From an uncultured Clostridia bacterium (GTDB lineage Bacteria > Bacillota > Clostridia > Oscillospirales > Ruminococcaceae), in contig CAMWVP010000011.1 of the NCBI GenBank assembly GCA_947177735.1, positions 1 to 39,164 on the forward strand: a stretch of 39,164 nt of DNA. The letters are read 5' to 3'. The notes below the pieces were generated by a model. That model was not told where the DNA came from. It was given only the letters and a program-made list of their open reading frames with translations, and made no database searches. Every line of letters begins with the position of its first letter. Within the stretch, counting starts at the first letter, position 1. A program made the position numbers and the translations under genes. Positions 17,026 to 25,948 of this stretch are shown here, in pieces.

Positions 17026-18204
17026 ATGGCTAACGGAAATGACGAGAACATCGAGTTTAACTCGTATGAAATCGACGCGGTCGGTGAGATACTGAATATC
17101 AGTATGGGCTCGGCGGCTACGGCAGTCTCGGAACTGCTTAACGCGAAAGTATGGATAACCACCCCTCAGGTCAATGTAGTCAAGGTCAGCGAGCTGAATT
17201 ACGACAACCTTGAGCCCGCTATCTGTGTAAAGATAGTCTATGTCGAGGGTATAACAGGTCTCAATATGATGGTTCTTAAGCAGAACGATGTTCAGCTTAT
17301 CTTAAATCAGTTGTTGGGTAATCCCTTGGTTATAGATCCCGACTTCGAGTTTGACGAGATGAGCATCAGCGCCGTCAGCGAGATCATGAACCAGATGATG
17401 GGTGCTTCGGCAACCGCGTTGTCCGATCTGCTCGGAATGACGGTAGATATTTCTGTTCCGACTCCGTACATCATTGAAAAGACCAGCTTCGGCGATCTTT
17501 GCGAGATGGACGCGAGCGAGACGGTAGTGGCGGTTACATTTAACCTGACGATCGACGGCGTAATGGAAAGTGAGTTTATGTCTGTGCTTTCACTGCCGCT
17601 GGCTAAGACGTTGTCGGGCAAGATGATAGAGAAGTTTGAGGTTGCGGAGGAGGAAGCAGCGGCTCAGCCAAGCGCTCCGGCAGCTCCCGCTCCCGCGGCA
17701 GCACCTGCGGCGGCTCCCGCACAGCCTCAGCCGATGCCCCAGATGCCGCAGATGCCTCAAATGCCGATGGGCGAGATGCCGCAGCAGCCGATGTACCAGA
17801 TGCCTCCGCAGGCAGGGTATGGCTACCCCAATCAGTATGCGGCTTACGGCGCGTATCCGCCGCCTCCCCCTCCCGTCAATATCCAGAATGCGCAGCTGCA
17901 CCAGTTCGACGCGATGGACTTCGGGATACCCGCCGATCAAAAGGACAACCTCAAGCTGCTTATGGGCGTACCGCTCGAGATCAGCGTGGAGATCGGTACT
18001 GCAAAGCGCAAGGTAAAGGATATTCTCGAGTTTACGCAGGGTACGATAATCGAGCTTGAGCGCCAGGCGGGCGCACCCGTTGATATAGTTGTAAACGGGA
18101 ATCTTATAGCGCGCGGCGACGTTGTCGTAATCGACGATAACTTCGCAGTAAGAATTACCGAAATTGTCAAGTCGAAGTTTATGGACAGCCTTGGCAAGGA
18201 ATAA
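17026..18204 (+). CDS. fliY: Flagellar motor switch phosphatase FliY (CheC-FliN fusion type)
   Basis: FliY is the Gram-positive counterpart of FliN: part of the C ring and at the same time a phospho-CheY phosphatase. The N-terminal CheC-like domain has both active-site motifs. The first is D17-x3-E21-x2-N24 and the second is S115-x3-E119-x2-N122. A Pro/Ala/Gln/Met-rich linker of about 80 residues follows (tandem MPQ units, residues about 205-285). The FliN/SpoA domain fills the last 90 residues (MGVPLEISVEIGTAKRKVKD). Total length is 392, close to the Bacillus protein. Confidence 0.95.
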   Translation: MANGNDENIEFNSYEIDAVGEILNISMGSAATAVSELLNAKVWITTPQVNVVKVSELNYDNLEPAICVKIVYVEGITGLNMMVLKQNDVQLILNQLLGNPLVIDPDFEFDEMSISAVSEIMNQMMGASATALSDLLGMTVDISVPTPYIIEKTSFGDLCEMDASETVVAVTFNLTIDGVMESEFMSVLSLPLAKTLSGKMIEKFEVAEEEAAAQPSAPAAPAPAAAPAAAPAQPQPMPQMPQMPQMPMGEMPQQPMYQMPPQAGYGYPNQYAAYGAYPPPPPPVNIQNAQLHQFDAMDFGIPADQKDNLKLLMGVPLEISVEIGTAKRKVKDILEFTQGTIIELERQAGAPVDIVVNGNLIARGDVVVIDDNFAVRITEIVKSKFMDSLGKE

Positions 18205-18247
18205 AATGATTATAAATCCCTAAATAATTTATCAAGGAGAGAAGATA

Positions 18248-18610
18248 ATGGACAAGAAGATTTTATTGGTGGATGACGCGGCTTTCATGAGAATGCTTAT
18301 CAAGGATACGCTGACAAAGAACGGCTATACCAATATCCTTGAGGCAGCGGACGGCGCTATTGCCTGCGAGGTCTACGCAGCTGAGAAGCCCGACCTCGTT
18401 ATCATGGATATCACCATGCCGAACAAGACCGGTATCGACGCTCTTAAGGACATCAAGGCGGGCGATCCGATGGCCAAGGTGGTAATGTGTTCTGCAATGG
18501 GTCAGGAGGCAATGGTTGTCGAGGCTATCAAGCTCGGCGCGCTGGACTTCATAGTAAAGCCCTTCAAGGCTGACAGAATTCTCCAGACTGTAAAAAAGGT
18601 ACTCGGCTGA
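18248..18610 (+). CDS. cheY: Chemotaxis response regulator CheY
   Basis: CheY carries the chemotaxis signal to FliM. This is a stand-alone receiver domain of 120 residues. The acidic pocket is Asp9/Asp10, the phosphorylation site Asp54 (VIMDITMPN), the switch residue Ser82, and the conserved Lys is Lys104 (VKPF). The ATG follows AAGGAG. It sits directly after fliY as in Bacillus, but no histidine kinase CheA is in this window. Confidence 0.96.
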   Translation: MDKKILLVDDAAFMRMLIKDTLTKNGYTNILEAADGAIACEVYAAEKPDLVIMDITMPNKTGIDALKDIKAGDPMAKVVMCSAMGQEAMVVEAIKLGALDFIVKPFKADRILQTVKKVLG

Positions 18611-18626
18611 TTTCTGCATATTACAC

Positions 18627-18662
18627 AGGCGGGGACAAATACCCGCCTTTTGGCGTTTTTTT
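18627..18662 (+). terminator. Possible intra-operon terminator after cheY
   Basis: AGGCGGG pairs with CCCGCCT around an eight-base loop. The T-rich tail that follows is TTTGGCG then seven T. The best T-run is a few bases away from the stem, so termination is probably partial. The genes downstream (fliO to cheD) belong to the same functional set and have no obvious promoter of their own. Confidence 0.65.
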
Positions 18663-18738
18663 CGGACGGTTTGCCAAAAATGTGCAGACCGCGTTTTGAG
18701 GATCACGCTGTGCGGGAGGCGTTGAAGGAGGCGTAGCT

Positions 18739-19071
18739 TTGGAATATTTTCAGATGATCATGGCGCTTGTCGGCGTTCTGGCGCTGGTGTTTGTGCTGTT
18801 CTGGATAATGAAGAAGTTCAACGCGCGCGTTTCCCTGTACGACAGTAAGAATATGAAGATACTCGAGCGCATAAATCTCGGTCCCGACAAAATGCTCCTG
18901 TTGGTGAGCGTTTGCGGGAAGTGTATGGTGCTTGGCGTTACATCGAGCCATACGGAGAAGATATGCGAGCTCGAGCAGACCGAGGAGGAGCTCACCGCCG
19001 TAAACGGCGATAACCCCTCTTTCACGGAGAGCTTTAAAACGGTTCTCGAAAATATGAAACGCAAAAAATAA
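18739..19071 (+). CDS. fliO: Flagellar biosynthesis protein FliO (FliZ in Bacillus)
   Basis: FliO helps assemble the FliP ring of the export gate. The 110-residue protein has one N-terminal transmembrane helix (residues 5-25, MIMALVGVLALVFVLFWIMK). A short cytoplasmic domain follows with the family-typical segment MKILERINLGPDKMLLLVSV and a conserved Gly-Val-Thr. It starts at TTG 18739 behind AAGGAGG. Its place immediately before fliP-fliQ-fliR supports the call, as FliO itself is weakly conserved. Confidence 0.87.
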   Translation: MEYFQMIMALVGVLALVFVLFWIMKKFNARVSLYDSKNMKILERINLGPDKMLLLVSVCGKCMVLGVTSSHTEKICELEQTEEELTAVNGDNPSFTESFKTVLENMKRKK

Positions 19072-19084
19072 CGGAGGTACGGTT

Positions 19085-20035
19085 TTGATAAAACGTTTGC
19101 TTGAAACGGATAAAAAGCTTGTGCTGAAGTTTGCCGTTTCCCTGTTTTTGACGATCTTGTTCGCGTTCGTGCTGGTCGGGGCAAGGTCATACGCCGCCTC
19201 GGCGCCCGATGATACGTCGGTCTCCGCACCCGCGGACGATACTTCGTCTAACGGAGACGAGACCTCGAATCCGGACGATGTCAATTCCGAGAGTCTGCCG
19301 CACGGGGACGATTATCTGGGCACACCGGACGAGATAGTCGGGCGCGATCCCGGGTCGTCCCTGCTTCAGGAGATAGTCGGCGTGGACGCGTCGCAGCCGT
19401 TGGAGATTATCATTCTGCTGACTTTGATCGCGCTGCTGCCGTCAATGCTGATAATGATGACCTGCTTTGCGCGTATCGTTATCGTGCTGGGCTTTCTGCG
19501 AAGCGCGATGCAGACGCAGAACACCCCGCCGAATATGGTGCTGACGGGTCTGGCGCTGTTCTTGACGATATTCATTATGGCGCCCGTTTTCGCGGAGATC
19601 AACGAGGTCGCGTACCAGCCCTACGCGAACGAGGAGATAACCACCGCCGAGGCGCTGGAGAAGGCTTCGGTGCCGCTCAAACGCTTTATGCTCAAGCAGA
19701 CCACCAACGACGACCTCGAGTTCTTTGTCAATATCGCGAAGATGGAGGTTCCCGAGGGCGGAATGACAGAGGAGTATAAGGAAAACGAGCTGTCACTGAC
19801 GGTTATAATCCCGTCGTTTATGATAGGCGAGCTGAAAAGGGCTTTCCAGATGGGCTTTATGATCTTCCTGCCGTTTTTGATAATCGATATCGTAGTCGGT
19901 TCGACGCTGATGTCGATGGGTATGATGATGCTGCCGCCCGCGATGATCTCAATGCCGTTCAAGATACTGGTGTTCGTGCTGGCGGACGGCTGGAATCTGA
20001 TGATAGGCTCGATAGTTTCGAGCTATAATTTGTAG
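19085..20035 (+). CDS. fliP: Flagellar export gate protein FliP, with long N-terminal extension
   Basis: FliP forms the pentameric core of the export gate with FliQ and FliR. The core is clear: LEIIILLTLIALLPSMLIMM, TCFARIVIVLGFLRSAMQTQ with the PPNMVLTGLALFLTIFIMAP stretch, and the C-terminal MMMLPPAMISMPFKILVFVL. The protein is 316 residues, against about 220-250 for most homologues. The extra part is an N-terminal signal-peptide-like helix (residues 13-38) and an acidic Ser/Asp/Pro/Thr linker of about 60 residues before the core. It starts at TTG 19085 behind GGAGGT. Confidence 0.96.
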   Translation: MIKRLLETDKKLVLKFAVSLFLTILFAFVLVGARSYAASAPDDTSVSAPADDTSSNGDETSNPDDVNSESLPHGDDYLGTPDEIVGRDPGSSLLQEIVGVDASQPLEIIILLTLIALLPSMLIMMTCFARIVIVLGFLRSAMQTQNTPPNMVLTGLALFLTIFIMAPVFAEINEVAYQPYANEEITTAEALEKASVPLKRFMLKQTTNDDLEFFVNIAKMEVPEGGMTEEYKENELSLTVIIPSFMIGELKRAFQMGFMIFLPFLIIDIVVGSTLMSMGMMMLPPAMISMPFKILVFVLADGWNLMIGSIVSSYNL

Positions 20036-20056
20036 CGGGCTTAAGGGGATTTTGCA

Positions 20057-20329
20057 ATGACACAGGATTTGGTAATGGAAATATTCCGCGAGGCGATCAT
20101 GCTGGCGTTCAAGCTGGCGCTGCCCGTGCTGCTTGTGGCAATGATAGTGGGTCTTGTTATCGCCATTTTACAGGCGGCTACGCAGATCCACGAGCAGACG
20201 ATCTCTTTCGCGCCGAAAGCGGTAGCCGTGGGGCTTACGCTGTTTTTCCTCGCGCCTTGGATGACGAACGAATGTATTGATTTCGTTAATTTCATCTTCG
20301 AGAAAATGGCGCAGATTCCGATAACATAG
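20057..20329 (+). CDS. fliQ: Flagellar export gate protein FliQ
   Basis: FliQ is a small two-helix membrane protein of the export gate. The 90-residue protein has hydrophobic helices at about residues 15-40 and 52-75. It carries the family stretch LVIAILQAATQIHEQTISFA followed by PKAVAVGLTLFFLAPWM. The ATG is 21 bases after fliP and fliR follows 10 bases later, the invariant fliPQR order. Confidence 0.96.
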   Translation: MTQDLVMEIFREAIMLAFKLALPVLLVAMIVGLVIAILQAATQIHEQTISFAPKAVAVGLTLFFLAPWMTNECIDFVNFIFEKMAQIPIT

Positions 20330-20339
20330 AGGGCTTGCC

Positions 20340-21122
20340 GTGTCTGAGATATGGACGATCATTCAAACCAACTTTATCGTTCTGATAATGGTAATGGCAA
20401 GGGTGACGGGGATTTTCAGCTTCAACCCGATATTCTCGCGCCGCGGTGTTCCGAATACGATAAAGGCGGGCGCGTCGATACTGCTTGCGGTCGTGATGAC
20501 TGCGGCGGGCGGATTTGATTATACTATGCCCGCGGGGCTGCTGCCGTTCGTGTTCGATCTGGTCAAGGAGTTGCTTGTCGGGGCAATACTGGGATTTTTT
20601 GTGAACCTGCTTCTTCAGGTGTTCTCAATGGCGGGCGAGGTCACGGATATGCAGCTCGGTCTGTCAATGGCAAAGAGCTATGATCCGACCTTCGGAAACG
20701 CGGGCTTGTCCACGCAGTATTACAGCTACTGGTTTATGCTATACTTCTTCGCGGTGGGCGGGCATAAAAGCTACATCGAGCTTTTCGCGATCTCCTACGA
20801 GCATATCCCGATGGGCTATACGAGCTTCAATATCAACCTGCTGAGTATAATGGTGCGTTTCTTTGAAACGGTAATGACGCTGGGATTAAAGCTCGCAATG
20901 CCGGTAATAGTCGCCTCGCTGATCTCCGAGTTCTGCGTGGGTGTGCTGATGAAGGCGGTGCCGACGATACACGTTTTCGTGTTGAATATCCAGATCAAGA
21001 TGCTGGTCGGTTTTGTCGTGCTTGCGGCAGGCTGCGGCGTTACGGGCGAGTTTTTGGAGAAGATAATGGGTATCCTCTTCGATAACCTTAACGGTATCCT
21101 CGAGGAATGGATAGTTCAGTAA
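20340..21122 (+). CDS. fliR: Flagellar export gate protein FliR
   Basis: FliR completes the FliPQR export gate. The 260-residue protein has about six hydrophobic segments. Family features include ARVTGIFSFNPIFSRRGVPN near the N-terminus, GFFVNLLLQVFSMAGEVTDM, and a C-terminal LNIQIKMLVGFVVLAAG. It begins at GTG 20340. It is a separate gene here, unlike the fliR-flhB fusions found in some Clostridium species. Confidence 0.95.
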   Translation: MSEIWTIIQTNFIVLIMVMARVTGIFSFNPIFSRRGVPNTIKAGASILLAVVMTAAGGFDYTMPAGLLPFVFDLVKELLVGAILGFFVNLLLQVFSMAGEVTDMQLGLSMAKSYDPTFGNAGLSTQYYSYWFMLYFFAVGGHKSYIELFAISYEHIPMGYTSFNINLLSIMVRFFETVMTLGLKLAMPVIVASLISEFCVGVLMKAVPTIHVFVLNIQIKMLVGFVVLAAGCGVTGEFLEKIMGILFDNLNGILEEWIVQ

Positions 21123-21207
21123 GATAATAACCGATAATCGGTAATATAGATAATCGCAATGTGAAAATACACATTGGTGTAATCGGCTGCCCGGAGGGGG
21201 GAGAACT

Positions 21208-22272
21208 TTGGCGGGTGAGGAAAAAACCGAAAAAGCCACCCCGAAAAAGCGGCGGGATCAGCGAAAAGAGGGTAACGTTCTCCAGTCAAAGGAGATCGTC
21301 ACAGCCGCCTCCGTACTGGGAATATTCGCTTCCGTGCGGCTGCTGGCGGAATTTATGATAAAAAACCTGCTCTCGTTCAGCACGATAATCTACGAGCAGA
21401 GCGGCACCTACGAGGTCAACGCCGATACGGTGATGCCGCTTGTAGTCCGGATAATAACCGTTATCGTAATGGTCGTGGGTCCGGTATGCGCGATAGCTAT
21501 GATACTGGGAATTATTCCCACGGTAGCTCAGACGCGCGGATTGTTCACGATGAAAGCGCTCCAGCCGAAATTTTCACGGCTGAACCCCTTGGAGGGGATA
21601 AAGAAGCTGTTCTCGATGCAGGCGATAGTCGGTATCCTGAAGGGGCTTATAGAGGTCATCGTTATCGGATATATGATCTTCAACGAGATCTCGAAGCGTA
21701 TGCCGATAATACTGTCGCTCGTGGACGCCGGGCTTATGCAGGGGCTTGCCTATGCGGCATTGTCCATATTCGATATGGTAATGCTCATCTGCATTTTGCT
21801 GGTGTTCGTGGCGGCGGGAGACTTCCTTTTCCAGTGGTGGCAGTTTGAGAAGAAGCTCAAAATGTCCAAGCAGGAGGTCAAGGAAGAATTCAAGCAGATG
21901 GAGGGCGACCCGCAGGTCAAGTCCAAGATAAAGCAGCGTCAGCAGCAGATGGCGCAGAGCCGTATGATGCAGGAGGTTCCCTCCGCGGACGTTATCATCC
22001 GTAACCCTACTCACTACGCGGTAGCGCTGCGGTACGACCAGGACAAGAACCGCGCCCCCGAGGTAATTGCCAAGGGCAAGAACTATCTGGCGCTGAAAAT
22101 AGTCGAGATAGCCGAAAAGCACGATGTAATGTGCGTTGAGGACCCGCCGCTCGCAAGGGCGCTGTACTCGCAGGTCGATCTCGGACGGGAGATCCCATAC
22201 GAACTCTACAACGCGGTCGCGGAGGTATTGACTACCGTATACCGCGAGAAGAATAAGAGCTTAAACGCTTAA
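21208..22272 (+). CDS. flhB: Flagellar export switch protein FlhB
   Basis: FlhB sits beside the export gate and changes substrate specificity from rod/hook to filament after autocleavage. The N-terminal signature EKTEKATPKKRRDQRKEGNV is intact, four hydrophobic helices follow, and the autocleavage motif NPTH is at residues 266-269 (VIIRNPTHYAVALRY). The C-terminus contains EDPPLARALYSQVDLGREIP. The 354-residue length is normal. It starts at TTG 21208 behind GGAGGGGGGAG. Confidence 0.97.
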   Translation: MAGEEKTEKATPKKRRDQRKEGNVLQSKEIVTAASVLGIFASVRLLAEFMIKNLLSFSTIIYEQSGTYEVNADTVMPLVVRIITVIVMVVGPVCAIAMILGIIPTVAQTRGLFTMKALQPKFSRLNPLEGIKKLFSMQAIVGILKGLIEVIVIGYMIFNEISKRMPIILSLVDAGLMQGLAYAALSIFDMVMLICILLVFVAAGDFLFQWWQFEKKLKMSKQEVKEEFKQMEGDPQVKSKIKQRQQQMAQSRMMQEVPSADVIIRNPTHYAVALRYDQDKNRAPEVIAKGKNYLALKIVEIAEKHDVMCVEDPPLARALYSQVDLGREIPYELYNAVAEVLTTVYREKNKSLNA

Positions 22273-22297
22273 TAAACGAAAGAAAGGGCGTGAGAAC

Positions 22298-24385
22298 ATG
22301 ATAAGGAAAATACTCAGCAACTCCATGGTGCTGTTTATCATTTTCATAGTTCTCGCTATTATCATTCCGCTCCCCGCTGCGATACTGGACTTTATGATAA
22401 TGCTGAATATCGCGCTGTCGCTGATAATTCTCATAATGACGATGTTCATTAAGGAGGCGCTGGAGTTCTCGGTATTCCCGACGATACTCCTTATCTCGAC
22501 GGTTTTGCGACTGTCGTTGAATATCTCGACCACGAGAGGTATCCTCCGCGAGGGCTATGCCGGAGAGGTTATCCGCGCGTTCGGTAACTTTGTTATGGGC
22601 GGCGACGCTATCGTCGGTTTCCTGATATTCATAATCATCGTATTGGTAAACTTTATCGTCATCACCAAGGGTTCGGAGCGTGTATCCGAGGTCGCTGCGC
22701 GTTTCACTCTGGACGCGATGCCCGGTAAGCAGATGGCGATAGACGCGGACTTGAATTCGGGTCTGATAAACGAGGAGCAGGCGAAAACGCGCCGCTCCAA
22801 TATCCAGCGCGAGGCGGACTTCTACGGCTCCATGGACGGTGCTACGAAGTTCGTAAAGGGCGACGCGATAATGTCGATCATTACCACGCTTGTCAACCTC
22901 ATAGGCGGCGTTATTATCGGAATGGTGCGCGGAAACGGCGATTTCAGCACGATCCTCAACACCTACTCGCTCGCGACCGTCGGCGACGGTCTGTGCTCGC
23001 AGATCCCCGCGCTGCTCATCTCCGTGGCTACGGGTATGATCGTTACCCGCGCGGCAAGCGACGACAGCCTTATGAACGATATCAAGGCGCAGTTCACCGC
23101 GCAGCCGTTCGTTATGCTGATAGCGGGCATGGTAGTGCTGGTAATGATGGTTATCCCGGGATTCCCGTGGTATGTGCTGCTGTTCCTCGGCGTTGCGCTG
23201 ATTGCGGGCGCTATACTGCTCGATAGGAACAAGAAGAAAATGGCGGAGCTGGAGCTTGCTCAGCGCGCTAAAGCGGAGCAGGCGGAGCTCGACAAGCCAA
23301 AGACCGACAACGACTACTACCGCGATATCGACAACGTTTTCAAGCTGCTGAACGTCGAGCCGATAGAGATGGAGTTCGGTTATTCGCTGCTGCGGCTGGT
23401 CGACGAGAAGAGCGGCGGAAACTTTATAGACCGCGTCGTCATCTTCCGAAAACAGTTTGCTATGGATATGGGTATGGTTATCCCATCGGTGCGAATGACG
23501 GATAATCCCGAGATAAACCCCAATTTGTATATTATCAAGATAAAGGGCGAGGAGGTCGCGCGCGGCGAGATACTCGTCGATCACTACCTCGCGCTCGACA
23601 GCGGCGACGTTACGACCGCGATAGACGGAATCGATACGGTGGAGCCCGCGTTCGGACTTCCCGCGAAGTGGATAAGCGAGGACAAGAAGATAATGGCGGA
23701 CGTGGCGGGCTATACGCTGATCGACCCCGTTTCCGTTATGATAACGCACTGGTCGGAGATCATGAAGCGCTATTCGCATGAAATGCTCTCCCGTCAGGAC
23801 GTCAACACGATGATCGAGAACGTCAAGAAAACCAATCCGATCGTGGTGGACGATCTTATACCGAAAGTTATATCCGTCGGATATCTACAGAAAGTATTGG
23901 CGAATCTTCTTAAAGAGGGTATTCCGATACGCGACCTCGAGACTATTCTCGAGACGCTCGGAGATCATACAAACGTGCTCAAGGATATCGACATCGCCAC
24001 CGAGTACGTCCGTCAGTCGCTCAAGCGCACCATCACGCACCGCTTCGCGGAGGCAAATTCGCTGCGTGTGATAACGCTTGACACTCAGATAGAGGATATG
24101 ATAGTAAGCGCCGTAAAGAAGAACGACCAGGGCAGCTATCTCGCAATGGCTCCCGACATTATTCAGAGCATCGTTGCGGCGACAAACGAGGAGATCGACA
24201 AGATCAAGGACGTTATCCCGACGGTCATCATACTTACTTCGCCCGTCGTGAGGATCTACTTCAAGAAGCTTACCGAGCAGTTCATTTCCAACATAACAGT
24301 GCTGTCGTACAGTGAAATAGACGCGTCCGCCCAGATACAGGCAATAGGCAACATTTCGCTTACAACAAAAGTAATGGCGGGTTAA
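22298..24385 (+). CDS. flhA: Flagellar export gate protein FlhA
   Basis: FlhA forms the nonameric docking ring for export substrates and channels protons. The 695-residue protein has about eight transmembrane helices in its first half. The highly conserved cytoplasmic FHIPEP-type loop is represented by RFTLDAMPGKQMAIDADLNS, followed by RSNIQREADFYGSMDGATKF. The cytoplasmic domain begins after about residue 320 and holds the substrate/chaperone platform. The ATG follows AAAGGGCG. flhF and flhG, which usually follow in Bacillus and many Clostridia, do not. Confidence 0.97.
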   Translation: MIRKILSNSMVLFIIFIVLAIIIPLPAAILDFMIMLNIALSLIILIMTMFIKEALEFSVFPTILLISTVLRLSLNISTTRGILREGYAGEVIRAFGNFVMGGDAIVGFLIFIIIVLVNFIVITKGSERVSEVAARFTLDAMPGKQMAIDADLNSGLINEEQAKTRRSNIQREADFYGSMDGATKFVKGDAIMSIITTLVNLIGGVIIGMVRGNGDFSTILNTYSLATVGDGLCSQIPALLISVATGMIVTRAASDDSLMNDIKAQFTAQPFVMLIAGMVVLVMMVIPGFPWYVLLFLGVALIAGAILLDRNKKKMAELELAQRAKAEQAELDKPKTDNDYYRDIDNVFKLLNVEPIEMEFGYSLLRLVDEKSGGNFIDRVVIFRKQFAMDMGMVIPSVRMTDNPEINPNLYIIKIKGEEVARGEILVDHYLALDSGDVTTAIDGIDTVEPAFGLPAKWISEDKKIMADVAGYTLIDPVSVMITHWSEIMKRYSHEMLSRQDVNTMIENVKKTNPIVVDDLIPKVISVGYLQKVLANLLKEGIPIRDLETILETLGDHTNVLKDIDIATEYVRQSLKRTITHRFAEANSLRVITLDTQIEDMIVSAVKKNDQGSYLAMAPDIIQSIVAATNEEIDKIKDVIPTVIILTSPVVRIYFKKLTEQFISNITVLSYSEIDASAQIQAIGNISLTTKVMAG

Positions 24386-24428
24386 GTACAGCTTGAGGAG
24401 TTTGTAGAAAAGTGGGGTGGTGCGCATA

Positions 24429-25181
24429 ATGGATAATATTTCCAATAACGCCGAGCAGATAGCTCTCTATCGGCAAAACGGCGAAATTGCGCTCCGCAAC
24501 GAGATCGTGCTCAATAATATGGGGCTTGTGCGCTCCTGTGCGCTGTCGATGAGGAATATGTACATCAAGTTCGGCGAGACCGACGATATCATCAACGAGG
24601 GCGTGCTTGCGCTTATGGACGCGATCGAGACGTTCGACCCCGCAAAGGGCGCGAAATTCGAGACCTACGCTTCATTGAAAATCCGCGGCGCGGTCATCGA
24701 TTATCTGCGAAAGCAGGACTGGATACCCAGAAACGTGAGAAAATTCGCGCGTATACTTGACAAAGCTAACAGTATGTTGTATAATTTAAATGGGAGGGCA
24801 CCTACTACCGAGGAGCTTGCGGAGCACTTGGGGATGGACGAGGATAAGCTCCTAAAGCAGATGGCGGAGTGTTCCTGCACGATAACGCTGTCGTTCGAGG
24901 AGCTGCTCTACGAGGACAACATAGACGAGCCCGCTGTGGACGCGCCATCCGATAACGGACTGCTCCGCGAGGAGATGAGCCGCGAGATAGCTAAGGCTAT
25001 CGATGAACTGCGCGACAAGGAGCGGCAGGTGATCACGCTCTACTACTACAAGAATATGAAATATTCCGACATCGCGAAAGCGCTCGGCGTTTCTGAGAGT
25101 CGCGTGTGTCAGATCCATACAAAGGCTGTCTTGCTGCTGAAAGCAAAGCTCGAGCCGTATTTTAAAGGAGGAACCGCATGA
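24429..25181 (+). CDS. fliA: Flagellar sigma factor, FliA/SigD/WhiG family (sigma-28)
   Basis: This sigma factor directs late flagellar genes such as flagellin. The 250-residue protein has region 2 (GETDDIINEGVLALMDAIET, FDPAKGAKFETYASLKIRGA), the FliA hallmark DYLRKQDWIPRNVRKFAR, region 3 (GRAPTTEELAEHLGM) and region 4 (MKYSDIAKALGVSESRVCQI). I place the start at ATG 24429 with GGGGTGG in front; two in-frame GTG codons lie just upstream. Its stop overlaps the start of flgF (ATGA), and its last codons encode the flgF ribosome binding site. FliA is normally held in check by FlgM, which is not in the window. Confidence 0.93.
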   Translation: MDNISNNAEQIALYRQNGEIALRNEIVLNNMGLVRSCALSMRNMYIKFGETDDIINEGVLALMDAIETFDPAKGAKFETYASLKIRGAVIDYLRKQDWIPRNVRKFARILDKANSMLYNLNGRAPTTEELAEHLGMDEDKLLKQMAECSCTITLSFEELLYEDNIDEPAVDAPSDNGLLREEMSREIAKAIDELRDKERQVITLYYYKNMKYSDIAKALGVSESRVCQIHTKAVLLLKAKLEPYFKGGTA

Positions 25182-25930
25182 ACAGAGGGTTTTACTACGC
25201 CTGTAACGGTATGATATTGAATCAGAGAAGGCTGGACTGTATCGGCAATAACCTCGCGAACGCAAGCACGCCCGGTTATAAGCGCGATACGCTCCTTGTT
25301 GAAAGATTTGACGAGCATATGATCCTCGTAAAGCACCGTCAGGAGCTTTCGGGAACTTTCGCGCATACCTATGTTGACGATTCCTATACCGACCTTGAGC
25401 AGGGCTTTTTCGAGCAGACGGAGTCTCCGTTCGACGTGGCCATCTGGGGAGACGTTTACTTCAACATCGCGGGCTACAACGGCGAGACGATGCTGACGAG
25501 AAACGGCGACTGGGAGCTTGACGGCGAGGGTTACCTCTCGCTCTCGAACTCGGGCAGAGTGCTCGGCGAGAACGGCGAGATATACCTCGGCAACAAGGAC
25601 TTCATTATCGACGTTGACGGCAGCATTTATCAGGTCAACGAGGTGGGCGAGCGAGTGCTTGTCGACAGGCTTCTGCTGAGCTACATCGACCCCGATTCGG
25701 ACGTTACGAAGTTCGGCGTGAATATGTTCACCTCGGTGAACGCACAGCCCGTGCCCGAGGGGACAAGATACGACATCGTTCAGGGCGCGCTCGAGCGCTC
25801 GAATATCGACTACAACTACGAGCTTACAATGATGATGAACGCGAGCAGACTGTTCGAGACCAACAGTAAAATACTCCAGATCTGCGACGCCGTGAACAAT
25901 TCCACGAGTTCGCTCTGCAAGAAGGCATAA
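25178..25930 (+). CDS. flgF: Flagellar rod protein FlgF type
   Basis: This is a distal/proximal rod subunit of the FlgF/FlgG family. The N-terminal signature is RLDCIGNNLANASTPGYKRD (residues 18-37). One beta-module (FNIAGYNGETMLTRNGDWEL) lies in the middle, and the C-terminus has GALERSNIDYNYELTMMMNA then a short helix. The 250-residue length is usual for FlgF. The ATG overlaps the sigma-factor stop by four bases, suggesting translational coupling. FlgF and FlgG are hard to tell apart; I use flgF because it is the first of the pair. Confidence 0.88.
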   Translation: MNRGFYYACNGMILNQRRLDCIGNNLANASTPGYKRDTLLVERFDEHMILVKHRQELSGTFAHTYVDDSYTDLEQGFFEQTESPFDVAIWGDVYFNIAGYNGETMLTRNGDWELDGEGYLSLSNSGRVLGENGEIYLGNKDFIIDVDGSIYQVNEVGERVLVDRLLLSYIDPDSDVTKFGVNMFTSVNAQPVPEGTRYDIVQGALERSNIDYNYELTMMMNASRLFETNSKILQICDAVNNSTSSLCKKA

Positions 25931-25948
25931 CGGGGGAGGACAGGTCTT

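Noticed and set aside
22232-23779. Minus-strand open frame of 515 codons opposite flhA
   Set aside because: It is a shadow frame, rich in His, Tyr and Arg in a pattern produced by the complement of hydrophobic codons.
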